Source of the DNA: Bacteroidota bacterium
GTDB lineage: Bacteria > Bacteroidota > Bacteroidia > Chitinophagales > Chitinophagaceae
Assembly: GCA_023422565.1 (NCBI GenBank)
Contig: JAFAGR010000087.1
Location: forward strand, 1 to 28,899
DNA length: 28,899 bases
Direction of reading: 5' to 3'
This document shows, one piece after another, positions 1 through 7,853 of the stretch. The notes under the pieces were generated by a model that made no database searches, was not told where the DNA came from, and saw only the letters and a program-made list of their open reading frames with translations. The stretch's first letter is position 1. The number at the start of each line of letters is the position of its first letter. The position numbers were made by a program, and so were the translations under genes.

Positions 1-251
1 CTGCTAAGATCAAATCAAATCTTTCGCAGCACACAGCGATCTCGCTACTTTGTTGCTTTGATGCACACCCTGAGAAAATCGGCCAAATAGCTGAAGAAGC
101 GTCCGCCTTGTTTGATGTGGAAGTAACTACTGAACTTTCTTTGCTAACGATAAGGCATTATACGCCGGAACTTATCAAAAAAATGAGCGAAGGGCATGAG
201 GTAATTCTCGAACAAAGGACAACGCAAACCAGCCAGATGGTTTTGCGGTAG
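1..251 (+). CDS. Aspartate kinase, C-terminal fragment (5' end outside window)
   Basis: Aspartate kinase phosphorylates L-aspartate, the first step toward lysine, threonine, methionine and diaminopimelate. Only the last 82 codons are present, reading from base 3 to the TAG at 249-251, and the frame is open to the window edge. The visible part looks like the second ACT regulatory domain: a stretch beginning NLSQHTAISL, then an HPEKIGQIAEEASALFDV helix, then the family-typical tail LLTIRHYTPE...EGHEVILEQ...QMVLR. The catalytic domain lies upstream and cannot be judged. Whether it is a lysine-sensitive LysC type cannot be told from this fragment. The family call rests on recognising the C-terminal pattern and is fairly secure. 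Confidence 0.8.
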   Translation, partial: AKIKSNLSQHTAISLLCCFDAHPEKIGQIAEEASALFDVEVTTELSLLTIRHYTPELIKKMSEGHEVILEQRTTQTSQMVLR

Positions 252-260
252 TGCAGAACA

Positions 261-335
261 ATCCCACCATCAAACCATCCCACCATCAAACCATCAGACC
301 ACCCAACCATCAAACCATCCAACCATCCAACAAAT
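261..335. repeat. Degenerate AACCATC heptamer repeat
   Basis: About ten imperfect copies of a 7-bp unit close to (A/C)ACCATC (variants CAAACCATC, CCACCATC, CAGACCACC) fill the space between the stop of the aspartate kinase and the stop of the convergent L,D-transpeptidase gene. On the minus strand it reads TGATGGTT. It creates an apparent 76-codon open frame rich in His, Pro and Asn, which I regard as an artefact. It could be a slippage-generated filler at a convergent gene end. No stable stem-loop or T-run is seen. Confidence 0.8.
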
Positions 336-343
336 CCACCACT

Positions 344-1117
344 CTACTTCCCATTCACCAGGTAATCACCTGCCTTGTTTACAAGCACAACAGGAACCTG
401 TTTATTGATTTCAAAATATTGAAAGGCTTGTTGAAGAGCAGCATTAAACTCCTGCAGGTAAGGATTGTTCTGAATAGATAGCGAAAGATAATCGCTTGAC
501 TTCTTCACATTATATTTAACCGGGAAAACATGTACGGGAATGAATTCCTGCGCCCCCACTGCTTTCACGGTAGATGCGAGCAAATACAATTCTTCCATCG
601 GTACATCCATTATAGGAATGCATCCCGTAGATACGCAATTTCCATGAATGTAAATATTATTTCCGGGGCGGAGGTTGTCGCTTAATATCCGGTCAGATGC
701 ATTGGGATAGTTCAACCCTAAAGACAAATGATACATGCTGTTTGGGTTGAACTCATTTATATAATAGAAGCCCTCAGGAACCTGGTAATCACCCTCGAGT
801 CGTTTCGGGCCCATGCTCCCGCTCTGTATGCACACTTTGTAGGTTTTAAACAAGCGGTAAGTGTCTTCACCCGGATTTTGAACCCAAACTTCAAGCTGTT
901 TATCATACTTGAATGAACGCACATACATGGCTTCCGGCGGCCAGTGAAGATTCTTTCGCGAAAATTGTTTTACAAGCGAATCCTGCATCCTGTACAACTT
1001 GGCTGATTGTCCGGAGGTACTTCTCGCTGTTTCTGAAACTGCAGGCTGTGCAAATGCCGGGCAGGCAATGGTGCCCGCCAGCATCAACACAATATTTAAT
1101 AAAATGATCCGCTTCAT
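344..1117 (-). CDS. Periplasmic L,D-transpeptidase (YkuD family, YafK-like)
   Basis: Predicted to cross-link peptidoglycan stem peptides or attach proteins to them in the periplasm, using an active-site cysteine. The 257-residue product has a signal peptide (about residues 1-23, ending ACPAFAQ). The catalytic part spans about residues 65-200: an SGSMGPKRLEGD strand (99-110), His130, then IYIHGNCVSTGCIPI, which holds His158-Gly159 and the likely nucleophile Cys166. This matches the HG...S.GC.R/P motif of YkuD domains. A further 55 residues follow. The start lies 26 nt after hppD on the same strand, so the two may share a transcript, although no functional link is obvious. The 3' end faces the AACCATC repeats and no hairpin terminator is visible. 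The exact substrate is not predictable. Confidence 0.85.
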   Translation of the reverse strand: MKRIILLNIVLMLAGTIACPAFAQPAVSETARSTSGQSAKLYRMQDSLVKQFSRKNLHWPPEAMYVRSFKYDKQLEVWVQNPGEDTYRLFKTYKVCIQSGSMGPKRLEGDYQVPEGFYYINEFNPNSMYHLSLGLNYPNASDRILSDNLRPGNNIYIHGNCVSTGCIPIMDVPMEELYLLASTVKAVGAQEFIPVHVFPVKYNVKKSSDYLSLSIQNNPYLQEFNAALQQAFQYFEINKQVPVVLVNKAGDYLVNGK

Positions 1118-1143
1118 TCAGCCCTTAGCGTTAGTATTTCAAC

Positions 1144-2277
1144 TTACAAGTTTCCGCGCGCAGCCTGCTCACGCTCCAGCGCTTCAAACAGGGCTTTAAA
1201 ATTTCCCTTTCCGAAACTCTTTGCACCCCTGCGTTGAATGATCTCAAAGAAGAGCGTCGGCCTGTCTTCCACCGGCTTGCTGAAAATTTGAAGGAGGTAA
1301 CCTTCATCATCGCGATCTATCAAAATTCCCAATTCCTGCAAGGGGCCGAGATCTTCCTGAATCGTTCCCACCCTGTCCAGCACATCACTGTAATAAGAAG
1401 CAGGCACTTTCAAAAACTCAACGCCGCGGTTCTGAAGATCAGTCACCGTTTTAACAATATCGTTTGTAGCCACCGCCACATGCTGCACACCTTCTCCGCG
1501 ATAAAAATCGAGGTACTCTTCAACCTGGCTCTTTTTCTTTCCTTCAGCAGGTTCGTTGATGGGAAACTTCACGTAGCCGTTACCGTTACTCATCACCTTG
1601 CTCATTAATGCGGAATATTCGGTAGAAATATCATTATCGTCAAACGAAAGGATGTTGCGGAAGCCCATTACATCTTCATAAAATTTCACCCACGGATTCA
1701 TTTGGTTCCAACCCACATTTCCTACGCAATGATCCACGTATAAGAGGCCGGTTGGAGGTGGGTTGTAGTGGCTTTCCCATTTCCGGAACCCCGGCATAAA
1801 GATGCCATTGTAATTCTTTCTCTCCACAAACACGTGAACGGTATCTCCGTAAGTATGAATTCCGCTTAACACAATTTCGCCATCTGCATCCTTCAGCGTT
1901 TTAGGTTCGAGGTAGCTTTTTCCTCCCCTGCTTGTGGTTTGCTTCCATGCGTCTGCAGCGTCTTCCACTTTGAGGGCAAGCACCTTCACCCCGTCTCCAT
2001 GCTTATAGATATGATCGGCGATCTCATTCTCAGGGTAAAGCGGCGTGGTAAGTACAAAGGTCAGTTTCTCCTGGCGTATCACATAACTCACCTTATCCAT
2101 AACACCGGTTTCGGGGCCGGCATAAGCCAGAGACTGAAATCCGAATGCGCTTTTATAAAAATGTGCGGCTTGCTTGGCATTGCCCACATAAAACTCTACA
2201 TAATCCGTTCCGTGCAGGGGCAGAAAATCTGCCGCGGCATTCACTTTGTTTTCAGGTTGTGCTGTTGCAACTGACAT
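1144..2277 (-). CDS. hppD: 4-hydroxyphenylpyruvate dioxygenase
   Basis: Non-haem Fe(II) enzyme that converts 4-hydroxyphenylpyruvate to homogentisate in tyrosine breakdown (also the entry to tocopherol or pyomelanin in other organisms). The 377 residues match the usual length. There are two vicinal-oxygen-chelate domains: the N-terminal half (about 20-155) begins TDYVEFYVGNAKQAAHFY, and the catalytic C-terminal half (about 178-360) carries the metal ligands His183 (LYVDHCVGNV), His266 (GVQHVAVAT) and Glu345 (LFFEIIQRRG). The GNF and F-rich C-terminal helix that closes the active site is present. The gene is divergent from purK and has its own -7 element. No homogentisate dioxygenase gene is in the window. 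The L,D-transpeptidase gene follows at 26 nt. Confidence 0.97.
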   Translation of the reverse strand: MSVATAQPENKVNAAADFLPLHGTDYVEFYVGNAKQAAHFYKSAFGFQSLAYAGPETGVMDKVSYVIRQEKLTFVLTTPLYPENEIADHIYKHGDGVKVLALKVEDAADAWKQTTSRGGKSYLEPKTLKDADGEIVLSGIHTYGDTVHVFVERKNYNGIFMPGFRKWESHYNPPPTGLLYVDHCVGNVGWNQMNPWVKFYEDVMGFRNILSFDDNDISTEYSALMSKVMSNGNGYVKFPINEPAEGKKKSQVEEYLDFYRGEGVQHVAVATNDIVKTVTDLQNRGVEFLKVPASYYSDVLDRVGTIQEDLGPLQELGILIDRDDEGYLLQIFSKPVEDRPTLFFEIIQRRGAKSFGKGNFKALFEALEREQAARGNL

Positions 2278-2338
2278 GATAATATTTTTATTTTAAAATT
2301 CGTAATGATGCAGAACTTTCACTCGTAGAATGAGGCCT

Positions 2339-2346
2339 CAAAGATA
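2339..2346 (-). promoter_or_regulatory. Bacteroidota -7 promoter element for hppD
   Basis: The minus strand reads TATCTTTG, a perfect TAnnTTTG. A TTTTG tract lies 15 nt further upstream (2362-2366), slightly close for a -33 box. The implied leader of about 60 nt before the hppD ATG is AT-rich. Confidence 0.65.
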
Positions 2347-2353
2347 CAAATTC

Positions 2354-2386
2354 TTGCCGGCCAAAAGGGTGGCGCCGTTATCTTTG
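2354..2386 (+). promoter_or_regulatory. Bacteroidota promoter for purK (TTG ... TATCTTTG)
   Basis: TATCTTTG at 2379-2386 matches TAnnTTTG, and TTG at 2354-2356 lies 22 nt upstream, within the 17-23 nt spacing known for flavobacterial promoters. The leader to the purK ATG is about 50 nt. The divergent hppD -7 element lies only 32 bp away, so the two promoters overlap and could compete. Confidence 0.7.
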
Positions 2387-2440
2387 CGTGCATCAGGCAA
2401 AAAACTCCGTGGTTAAGGCGGGTTTGCAAAAAATCAATTC

Positions 2441-3562
2441 ATGAAAAAGGCAGGCATACTTGGCGGCGGACAACTGGGAAGAATGTTGCTGCAGGCCGCA
2501 GCCAATTACCCGGTAGAAACTTTTGTGATGGAAGACCGGGAAGATTGCCCGGCCTCACATCTTTGCCACCATTTTGTTAAAGGCGATATCACTGATTTTA
2601 ATGATGTGTATAGCTTCGGCAAAGGCCTCGACGTGCTCACCATTGAAATTGAAAAGGTGAACACTGAGGCGCTTCAAAAACTTGAGGAGGAAGGCGTAAA
2701 GGTTATCCCTTCTCCAAAAGCGCTAAACATTATCCGCGACAAAATATTGCAGAAAGAATTTTATCGCGAAAACGATATACCCACATCTCCCTTCATCGTT
2801 ACGCAAAACCTTAACGACCTTAAAGCAAGGGAAGAATTTTTTCCCGCCGTGCATAAGATAGCCCGCGGGGGTTATGATGGAAAGGGAGTGCAGGTTATCA
2901 ACTCACTAACGGATACGGATAGGGGATTTGACGCACCGGCTGTACTGGAGAAAAAAGTCTCCATCTCGAGGGAAATTGCGATGATGATAGCCGTGGGCTC
3001 AAACGGCAGCCTGGCAATCTATCCTCCCGTTGACATGGTCTTTGACCAACGTCTTAATTTACTTAGCCACCAGATATCTCCTGCAGAATTACCGGAGGAA
3101 GTTTTCTGGAAAGCAGAGGCTATTGCCCTGAGCACTGTGAAAGCGTTGAAAAGCCCCGGGTTATTTGCCATAGAACTTTTTGCAGACGATGAGGGCAATG
3201 TGATGGTGAACGAAACGGCGCCCCGGGTGCATAACAGCGGCCACCATACCATCGAAGGCAATTACAGCAGCCAGTTTGATATGCTTTGGCGGATCATGCT
3301 TGATTATCCTTTGGGAAACACCCAGCCGCTGATGAAATCGGCTCTGATAAATATTGTAGGAAGCGAAGGATTTTCGGGAGAGCCGGTGTACGAAGGCTTG
3401 AACGATGTACTTGCCATGGACAATGTTTTTGTACATATATATGGTAAAACAACCACAAGTTCCGGCCGGAAGATGGGCCACGTTACTATTCTCAGTAACG
3501 AAAAACAGGAACTAATGCATAAAGTAAATCAAATCAGGCACTGCCTGACGGTTAAGGCATAA
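2441..3562 (+). CDS. purK: N5-carboxyaminoimidazole ribonucleotide synthase
   Basis: ATP-grasp enzyme that carboxylates AIR with bicarbonate to N5-CAIR, the substrate of PurE, in de novo purine synthesis. The 373-residue length is normal. Visible motifs are the N-terminal GILGGGQLGRM (5-15), the ATP-binding loop ARGGYDGKGV (141-150), and the Mg/substrate motif NETAPR (257-262) followed by HNSGHHT (264-270), which is diagnostic of PurK. The partner gene purE lies about 5.6 kb downstream on the same strand, separated by an RND efflux operon, whereas in many bacteria the two are adjacent. The last 30 codons hold two perfect short inverted repeats (3481-3500 and 3534-3548), possibly shaping transcript ends. 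Confidence 0.97.
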   Translation: MKKAGILGGGQLGRMLLQAAANYPVETFVMEDREDCPASHLCHHFVKGDITDFNDVYSFGKGLDVLTIEIEKVNTEALQKLEEEGVKVIPSPKALNIIRDKILQKEFYRENDIPTSPFIVTQNLNDLKAREEFFPAVHKIARGGYDGKGVQVINSLTDTDRGFDAPAVLEKKVSISREIAMMIAVGSNGSLAIYPPVDMVFDQRLNLLSHQISPAELPEEVFWKAEAIALSTVKALKSPGLFAIELFADDEGNVMVNETAPRVHNSGHHTIEGNYSSQFDMLWRIMLDYPLGNTQPLMKSALINIVGSEGFSGEPVYEGLNDVLAMDNVFVHIYGKTTTSSGRKMGHVTILSNEKQELMHKVNQIRHCLTVKA

Positions 3563-3612
3563 TATTAGATTGGATATCAATCATGTTGCATAAGCTTTAA
3601 CATTTGAACAAC

Positions 3613-3620
3613 TAATTTCG
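3613..3620 (+). promoter_or_regulatory. Probable -7 element for the RND efflux operon
   Basis: TAATTTCG differs from TAnnTTTG by one base. TTG at 3586-3588 lies 24 nt upstream, slightly long. An inverted repeat GATTG-GATAT-CAATC at 3568-3582 lies just upstream and could be an operator, but its arms are only 5 bp long. Confidence 0.45.
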
Positions 3621-3656
3621 CGAAGTAAAAAACGATTCAGGGTGGTAAAACCGAAA

Positions 3657-4694
3657 ATGTATCCGGGTATTCCGGCAATTATAATTCTCCTTCTTTCAGC
3701 CTGCGGTTCAAAGCAAGAAAAAATAAAGGCAAATACAGTTAAAACCCCACCTCCGTTTCCTACGGTTCAGGCGCATGTGGTGCAAAAAGTTCCCGTTGGT
3801 GAAACGCTTGAGCTGGCAGGTTCCCTGCTTGCAAATGAATCCACCGAAATTTTTCCGGAGATTTCCGGCCGTCTTACCATGCTAAACGTGGCCGAAGGAA
3901 GAACAGTGAGCAAAGGAACCCTCCTCGGAAAAATTTATGATGGCGACCTTCGCGCACAGCTGCAAAAACTGGAGGTTCAGCTGAAAGTTCAGGAGCAAAC
4001 AATTGCGAGGTATGAAGAACTTTTGAAAATAAACGGGGTAAGCCGTCAGGAATATGACATGATCAAACTGCAGTCCAGCAACATCCGGGCAGATATGGAT
4101 ATTGTAAGGAGCAACATAAAAAGGACCGAGATCCGTGCACCTTTTTCAGGATCACTCGGCTTAAGGATGGTGAGTCCGGGGGCGTATGTAACCCCGCAGA
4201 CCATGCTTACCACCATTCGGCAGACAAGCACCTTGAAACTCGATTTTACCGTGCCTGAAAAATATATTTCAAGGTTACAGAAAGGGAAGATCGTTGATTT
4301 TAAGATTGAAGGAAGCGACGAAACCTATCAGGCCCGCATCGCAGCAACAGAGTCGGGCGTATCGGAAGCAGATCGCAGCCTGAAGCTCAGGGCTGAAGTG
4401 GTTCAAAAAGATAAGCGCCTTTTTCCCGGAACATTTGTGAAGGTACTTCTGGCCTTCGATCAGGATCCTGATGCCATCATGATCCCGTCCGGCGCAGTGA
4501 TCCCGCAGGCCAGAACGAAGCAGGTAGCCCTTTACAACAATGGCTTGGTGAGCCTGGTAGATGTAACCACCGGCATCCGCGATTCGGCCATGGTGCAGAT
4601 CACGGAAGGCCTTAAGGTTAACGATACGATCATCACCACCGGCCTGATGCGGTTAAAGAACGGCGACAAGGTAAAGATCACCGGTGTGAAATAA
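3657..4694 (+). CDS. RND efflux periplasmic adaptor (membrane fusion) lipoprotein
   Basis: Bridges the inner-membrane RND pump and the outer-membrane channel encoded next. The frame is open from a GTG at 3642, but I prefer the ATG at 3657, preceded by the purine-rich AGGGTGG. From there the product is 345 residues. A signal sequence ends in the lipobox LLLSAC (Cys16), so the mature protein is lipid-anchored. Then come a barrel/lipoyl half (TEIFPEISGRL... and ...IRAPFSGSLGLRMVSPGAYV), separated by a short coiled-coil hairpin (KLEVQLKVQEQTIARYEELLKINGVS), and a beta-barrel plus membrane-proximal domain with ...IMIPSGAVIPQ. It is the first gene of a three-gene operon, 60 nt before the pump gene. 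The substrate is unknown. Confidence 0.93.
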   Translation: MYPGIPAIIILLLSACGSKQEKIKANTVKTPPPFPTVQAHVVQKVPVGETLELAGSLLANESTEIFPEISGRLTMLNVAEGRTVSKGTLLGKIYDGDLRAQLQKLEVQLKVQEQTIARYEELLKINGVSRQEYDMIKLQSSNIRADMDIVRSNIKRTEIRAPFSGSLGLRMVSPGAYVTPQTMLTTIRQTSTLKLDFTVPEKYISRLQKGKIVDFKIEGSDETYQARIAATESGVSEADRSLKLRAEVVQKDKRLFPGTFVKVLLAFDQDPDAIMIPSGAVIPQARTKQVALYNNGLVSLVDVTTGIRDSAMVQITEGLKVNDTIITTGLMRLKNGDKVKITGVK

Positions 4695-4754
4695 TCGAGC
4701 ATTCTTTATAACAGTCCTGTTGATAAACAGAACAGTTTAAAATTTATCATTGGA

Positions 4755-7700
4755 ATGAACATTTCAGAATTCAGTTTACGGCGCCCGGTATTTGCCATTG
4801 TACTGAACATCGTTATAGTATTATTTGGGATAATCGGATACACCTTCCTTGGCGTAAGGGATTATCCCGCGCTTGACCCGCCCAATATAAATGTGCGTAC
4901 CTCCTACCCCGGCGCTAATGCCGAGATCATCGAAACGCAGATAACCGAACCATTAGAAAAGGCGGTAAACAGTATCGCGGGCATTGAAAACATTACCTCC
5001 CGCAGTTCCCAGGGCACAAGTAACATTACAGTTGAATTTAAATTGGGCACCAACCTCGAGGAAGCCGCGAATGATGTGCGCGATAAAGTTTCCCAGGCAC
5101 AACGCAACCTGCCTACAGACCTTGACGCACCTCCCGTGGTTAGCAAGGCCGATGCAAGCAACGACCCGGTTGTAATTATGCTTTTAAAAAGTGATGTGCG
5201 CAATTCGCTGGACATGACGGAATTTGCCAGCAACAATCTTGTGGAAAGGATTCAGACCGTGCCCGGCGTGAGCGGTGTGAACATTTGGGGAGAAAAGCGC
5301 TATGCGATGCGCATCTGGTTCAATCCATCTAAAATGGCAGCCTATGCGCTAACGCCACAGGATGTACGAAATGCGCTCCTTAGGGAAAATGTGGAACTGC
5401 CCGCGGGAAAAATTTCCGGTGATGCCACTGAACTGGGCATCCGCACATTTGGAAAACTAAACACCGAAGAGGAATTTAATAATCTCATAATTAAAAATGT
5501 AAATGGCACAGATATAAGGCTGAAAGATATTGGCGAAGCGGTGCTGGGCCCGGAAAATGAAGAAAGCGTATTGAAGGAATCAGGAGTACCAATGCTTGCC
5601 ATCGCTATTATTCCGCAACCCGGTACCAATTACATAGCAATATCAGACGAAGTTAAAAAGCGGCTGGACGAAATTAAAGCTGACCTTCCTCCGGATATCT
5701 CCCTGGAAATATCTTCCGACACCACAGACAGCATCCGCAAATCTATCAGCGAGGTAAAAGAAACTTTGCTGATCGCCTTCGTGCTTGTGGTTTTGATTGT
5801 TTACCTTTTCTTTCGCGACTGGTTAATAGCCCTCCGCCCATTGATAGACATACCGGTGTCACTCCTGGGTGCGTTTTTCATAATGTACCTCAGCGGCTTT
5901 ACCATAAATGTGCTTTCGCTTTTGGCAATTGTGCTGGCCACGGGCCTTGTGGTTGATGATGGAATCGTGGTAACAGAGAACATCTATAAAAAGATGGAAA
6001 AAGGCGTGAACAAATGGAAGGCGGCGAGGGATGGTTCAAAAGAGATCTACTTCGCGGTGATATCCACATCAATTACGCTGGCTGTTGTATTTCTTCCGAT
6101 CATCTTCCTGGAAGGATTTGTAGGAAGACTCTTTAGGGAATTCGGAATAGTGGTCGCCGGTGCGGTTCTTATCTCTGCTTTTGTATCACTAACGTTAACG
6201 CCTGTACTAAATGTAAAACTTACCGGTAAGAAATTTAAACATTCGCGTTTCTATAATGCTACGGAGCCTTTTTTTAAAAGAATGGAAAACGGTTACCGCA
6301 GCGCGTTGAACGGATTCATGAAAGTGCGCGGGCTGGCATGGGTGATCGTGCTTGCCTGCGTAGGTATCATCCTGTTTCTTGGGTCAACCCTGCAGGAAGA
6401 ACTTGCACCTATGGAGGACAAAAGCCAGTTTAGGCTGAATGTAACCGCACCTGAAGGAACCGCATATGATGCCATGGATAAATACATGGATAAAATAACG
6501 CAGTTTCTGTTAGACTCTCTTCCTGAAAAGAAATACCTCACCAGCATGACCGCCCCGGGCTTTTCAACCGGTACGGCCAACTCGGGATTTGTGCGCGTGG
6601 CTTTGGTTGAACCCCATGAAAGAGAAAGAAGCCAGCAGGAAATAGTGAATTGGGTGAACAGGAAAATGTCAAGGTTTAACGAGGGGCGCGTGTTTGCCAC
6701 ACAGGACCAAACCATTCAGGTGTCTCGCAGAAGCGGGCAGCCTGTACAGTTCGTAATACAAAACGTAAACTCAGATAAGATACGCGAGGCCCTCCCCAGG
6801 CTGCTTGACGCAGCAAATAAAAGCAGCGTACTTACCGGCGTGGATGCAGACCTTAAATTCAACAAACCGGAACTGCGCATAAGCATTGACCGATTGAAAG
6901 CAAGCGAGCTCGGCGTAAGCGTTCAGGATATTTCCGAAACCCTGCAACTTGCATTGAGCAATCAGCGAATGGGCTACTTCACGCGTTCGGGAAAACAATA
7001 TTCCGTGATCGGCCAGGTGGAAAGAAGTGACCGTGATGATCCGAATGACCTTACCAACATTAACGTGACCAACAGTTCCGGCAACCCGGTGCCTCTGCTG
7101 AGCTTATTGAATATTACGGAAGACGTAACGCCGCCAACACTTTACCATTACAACCGTTACCGGTCTGCTACAATTTCAAGCGGACTTGCAGAAGGAAAAA
7201 CAATTGGCGATGGATTGAAAGAGATCCGGGCGATTGCAGATACGGTATTAGACCCCACATTCCGCACTGCACTTTCGGGCGCATCGAAAGATTATGCAGA
7301 GAGTTCAGGCAACACATATTTCGCATTCGTTCTTGCCCTTGTATTGATCTTCCTTGTACTTGCCGCGCAGTTTGAGAGCTTCATTGATCCTTTCACCATC
7401 ATGGTAACCGTGCCACTGGCAATTGCCGGGGCCGTGCTTTGCCTCTGGCTCTTCGATCAAACACTAAATATATTTTCACAAATAGGTATGATCATGCTCA
7501 TCGGGCTGGTAACGAAGAATGGAATTCTGATAGTGGAATTTGCAAACCATAAGCAGATGGAAGAAGGAATGAAAAAAGTGCCTGCTGTAGTAGATGCGGC
7601 GGTTGGAAGATTCAGGCCAATTCTTATGACGAGCCTGGCCATGTCTCTTGGTGCCCTTCCGCTTGCACTCTCCTTAGGTGACGCTTCCACAAGCCGCATC

Positions 7701-7853
7701 CCGCTGGGTATTGTGATCACGGGCGGAGTTTTGTTTGCACTTATCCTAACCCTGTTTGTTATTCCGGCAGTGTATTCATTCCTTTCAACAAAAAAGAAAA
7801 AATCAGTTTATGATACTCCGGAAATGTTAGAAAATGAAACCGCATTATCATGA
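4755..7853 (+). CDS. RND-family inner-membrane efflux pump (AcrB/MexB-like, HAE1 type)
   Basis: Proton-driven pump that exports hydrophobic or amphiphilic compounds from the inner membrane/periplasm. Its 1032 residues are typical of AcrB-like pumps. The N-terminus (FSLRRPVFAIVLNIVIVLFG) is the first of the expected 12 membrane helices, and two large periplasmic loops follow. The proton-relay residues are present: Asp401-Asp402 in GLVVDDGIVVTENIYK (helix 4) and Lys921 in GLVTKNGILIVEFAN (helix 10). This supports a proton-driven HAE1 pump over a metal-exporting CusA type, whose motifs differ. The last bases overlap the TolC-like gene by 4 bp (ATGA), indicating translational coupling. Drug, bile-acid or metabolite substrates cannot be told apart from sequence. 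Confidence 0.95.
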   Translation: MNISEFSLRRPVFAIVLNIVIVLFGIIGYTFLGVRDYPALDPPNINVRTSYPGANAEIIETQITEPLEKAVNSIAGIENITSRSSQGTSNITVEFKLGTNLEEAANDVRDKVSQAQRNLPTDLDAPPVVSKADASNDPVVIMLLKSDVRNSLDMTEFASNNLVERIQTVPGVSGVNIWGEKRYAMRIWFNPSKMAAYALTPQDVRNALLRENVELPAGKISGDATELGIRTFGKLNTEEEFNNLIIKNVNGTDIRLKDIGEAVLGPENEESVLKESGVPMLAIAIIPQPGTNYIAISDEVKKRLDEIKADLPPDISLEISSDTTDSIRKSISEVKETLLIAFVLVVLIVYLFFRDWLIALRPLIDIPVSLLGAFFIMYLSGFTINVLSLLAIVLATGLVVDDGIVVTENIYKKMEKGVNKWKAARDGSKEIYFAVISTSITLAVVFLPIIFLEGFVGRLFREFGIVVAGAVLISAFVSLTLTPVLNVKLTGKKFKHSRFYNATEPFFKRMENGYRSALNGFMKVRGLAWVIVLACVGIILFLGSTLQEELAPMEDKSQFRLNVTAPEGTAYDAMDKYMDKITQFLLDSLPEKKYLTSMTAPGFSTGTANSGFVRVALVEPHERERSQQEIVNWVNRKMSRFNEGRVFATQDQTIQVSRRSGQPVQFVIQNVNSDKIREALPRLLDAANKSSVLTGVDADLKFNKPELRISIDRLKASELGVSVQDISETLQLALSNQRMGYFTRSGKQYSVIGQVERSDRDDPNDLTNINVTNSSGNPVPLLSLLNITEDVTPPTLYHYNRYRSATISSGLAEGKTIGDGLKEIRAIADTVLDPTFRTALSGASKDYAESSGNTYFAFVLALVLIFLVLAAQFESFIDPFTIMVTVPLAIAGAVLCLWLFDQTLNIFSQIGMIMLIGLVTKNGILIVEFANHKQMEEGMKKVPAVVDAAVGRFRPILMTSLAMSLGALPLALSLGDASTSRIPLGIVITGGVLFALILTLFVIPAVYSFLSTKKKKSVYDTPEMLENETALS

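Noticed and set aside
261..335. CRISPR-like array at the AACCATC repeat
   Set aside because: The unit is only about 7 bp, with no spacers of constant length and no cas genes nearby.
251..481. 76-codon plus-strand open frame over the AACCATC repeats
   Set aside because: Its sequence is the low-complexity translation of the heptamer repeat and runs antisense into the L,D-transpeptidase gene; no family resemblance.
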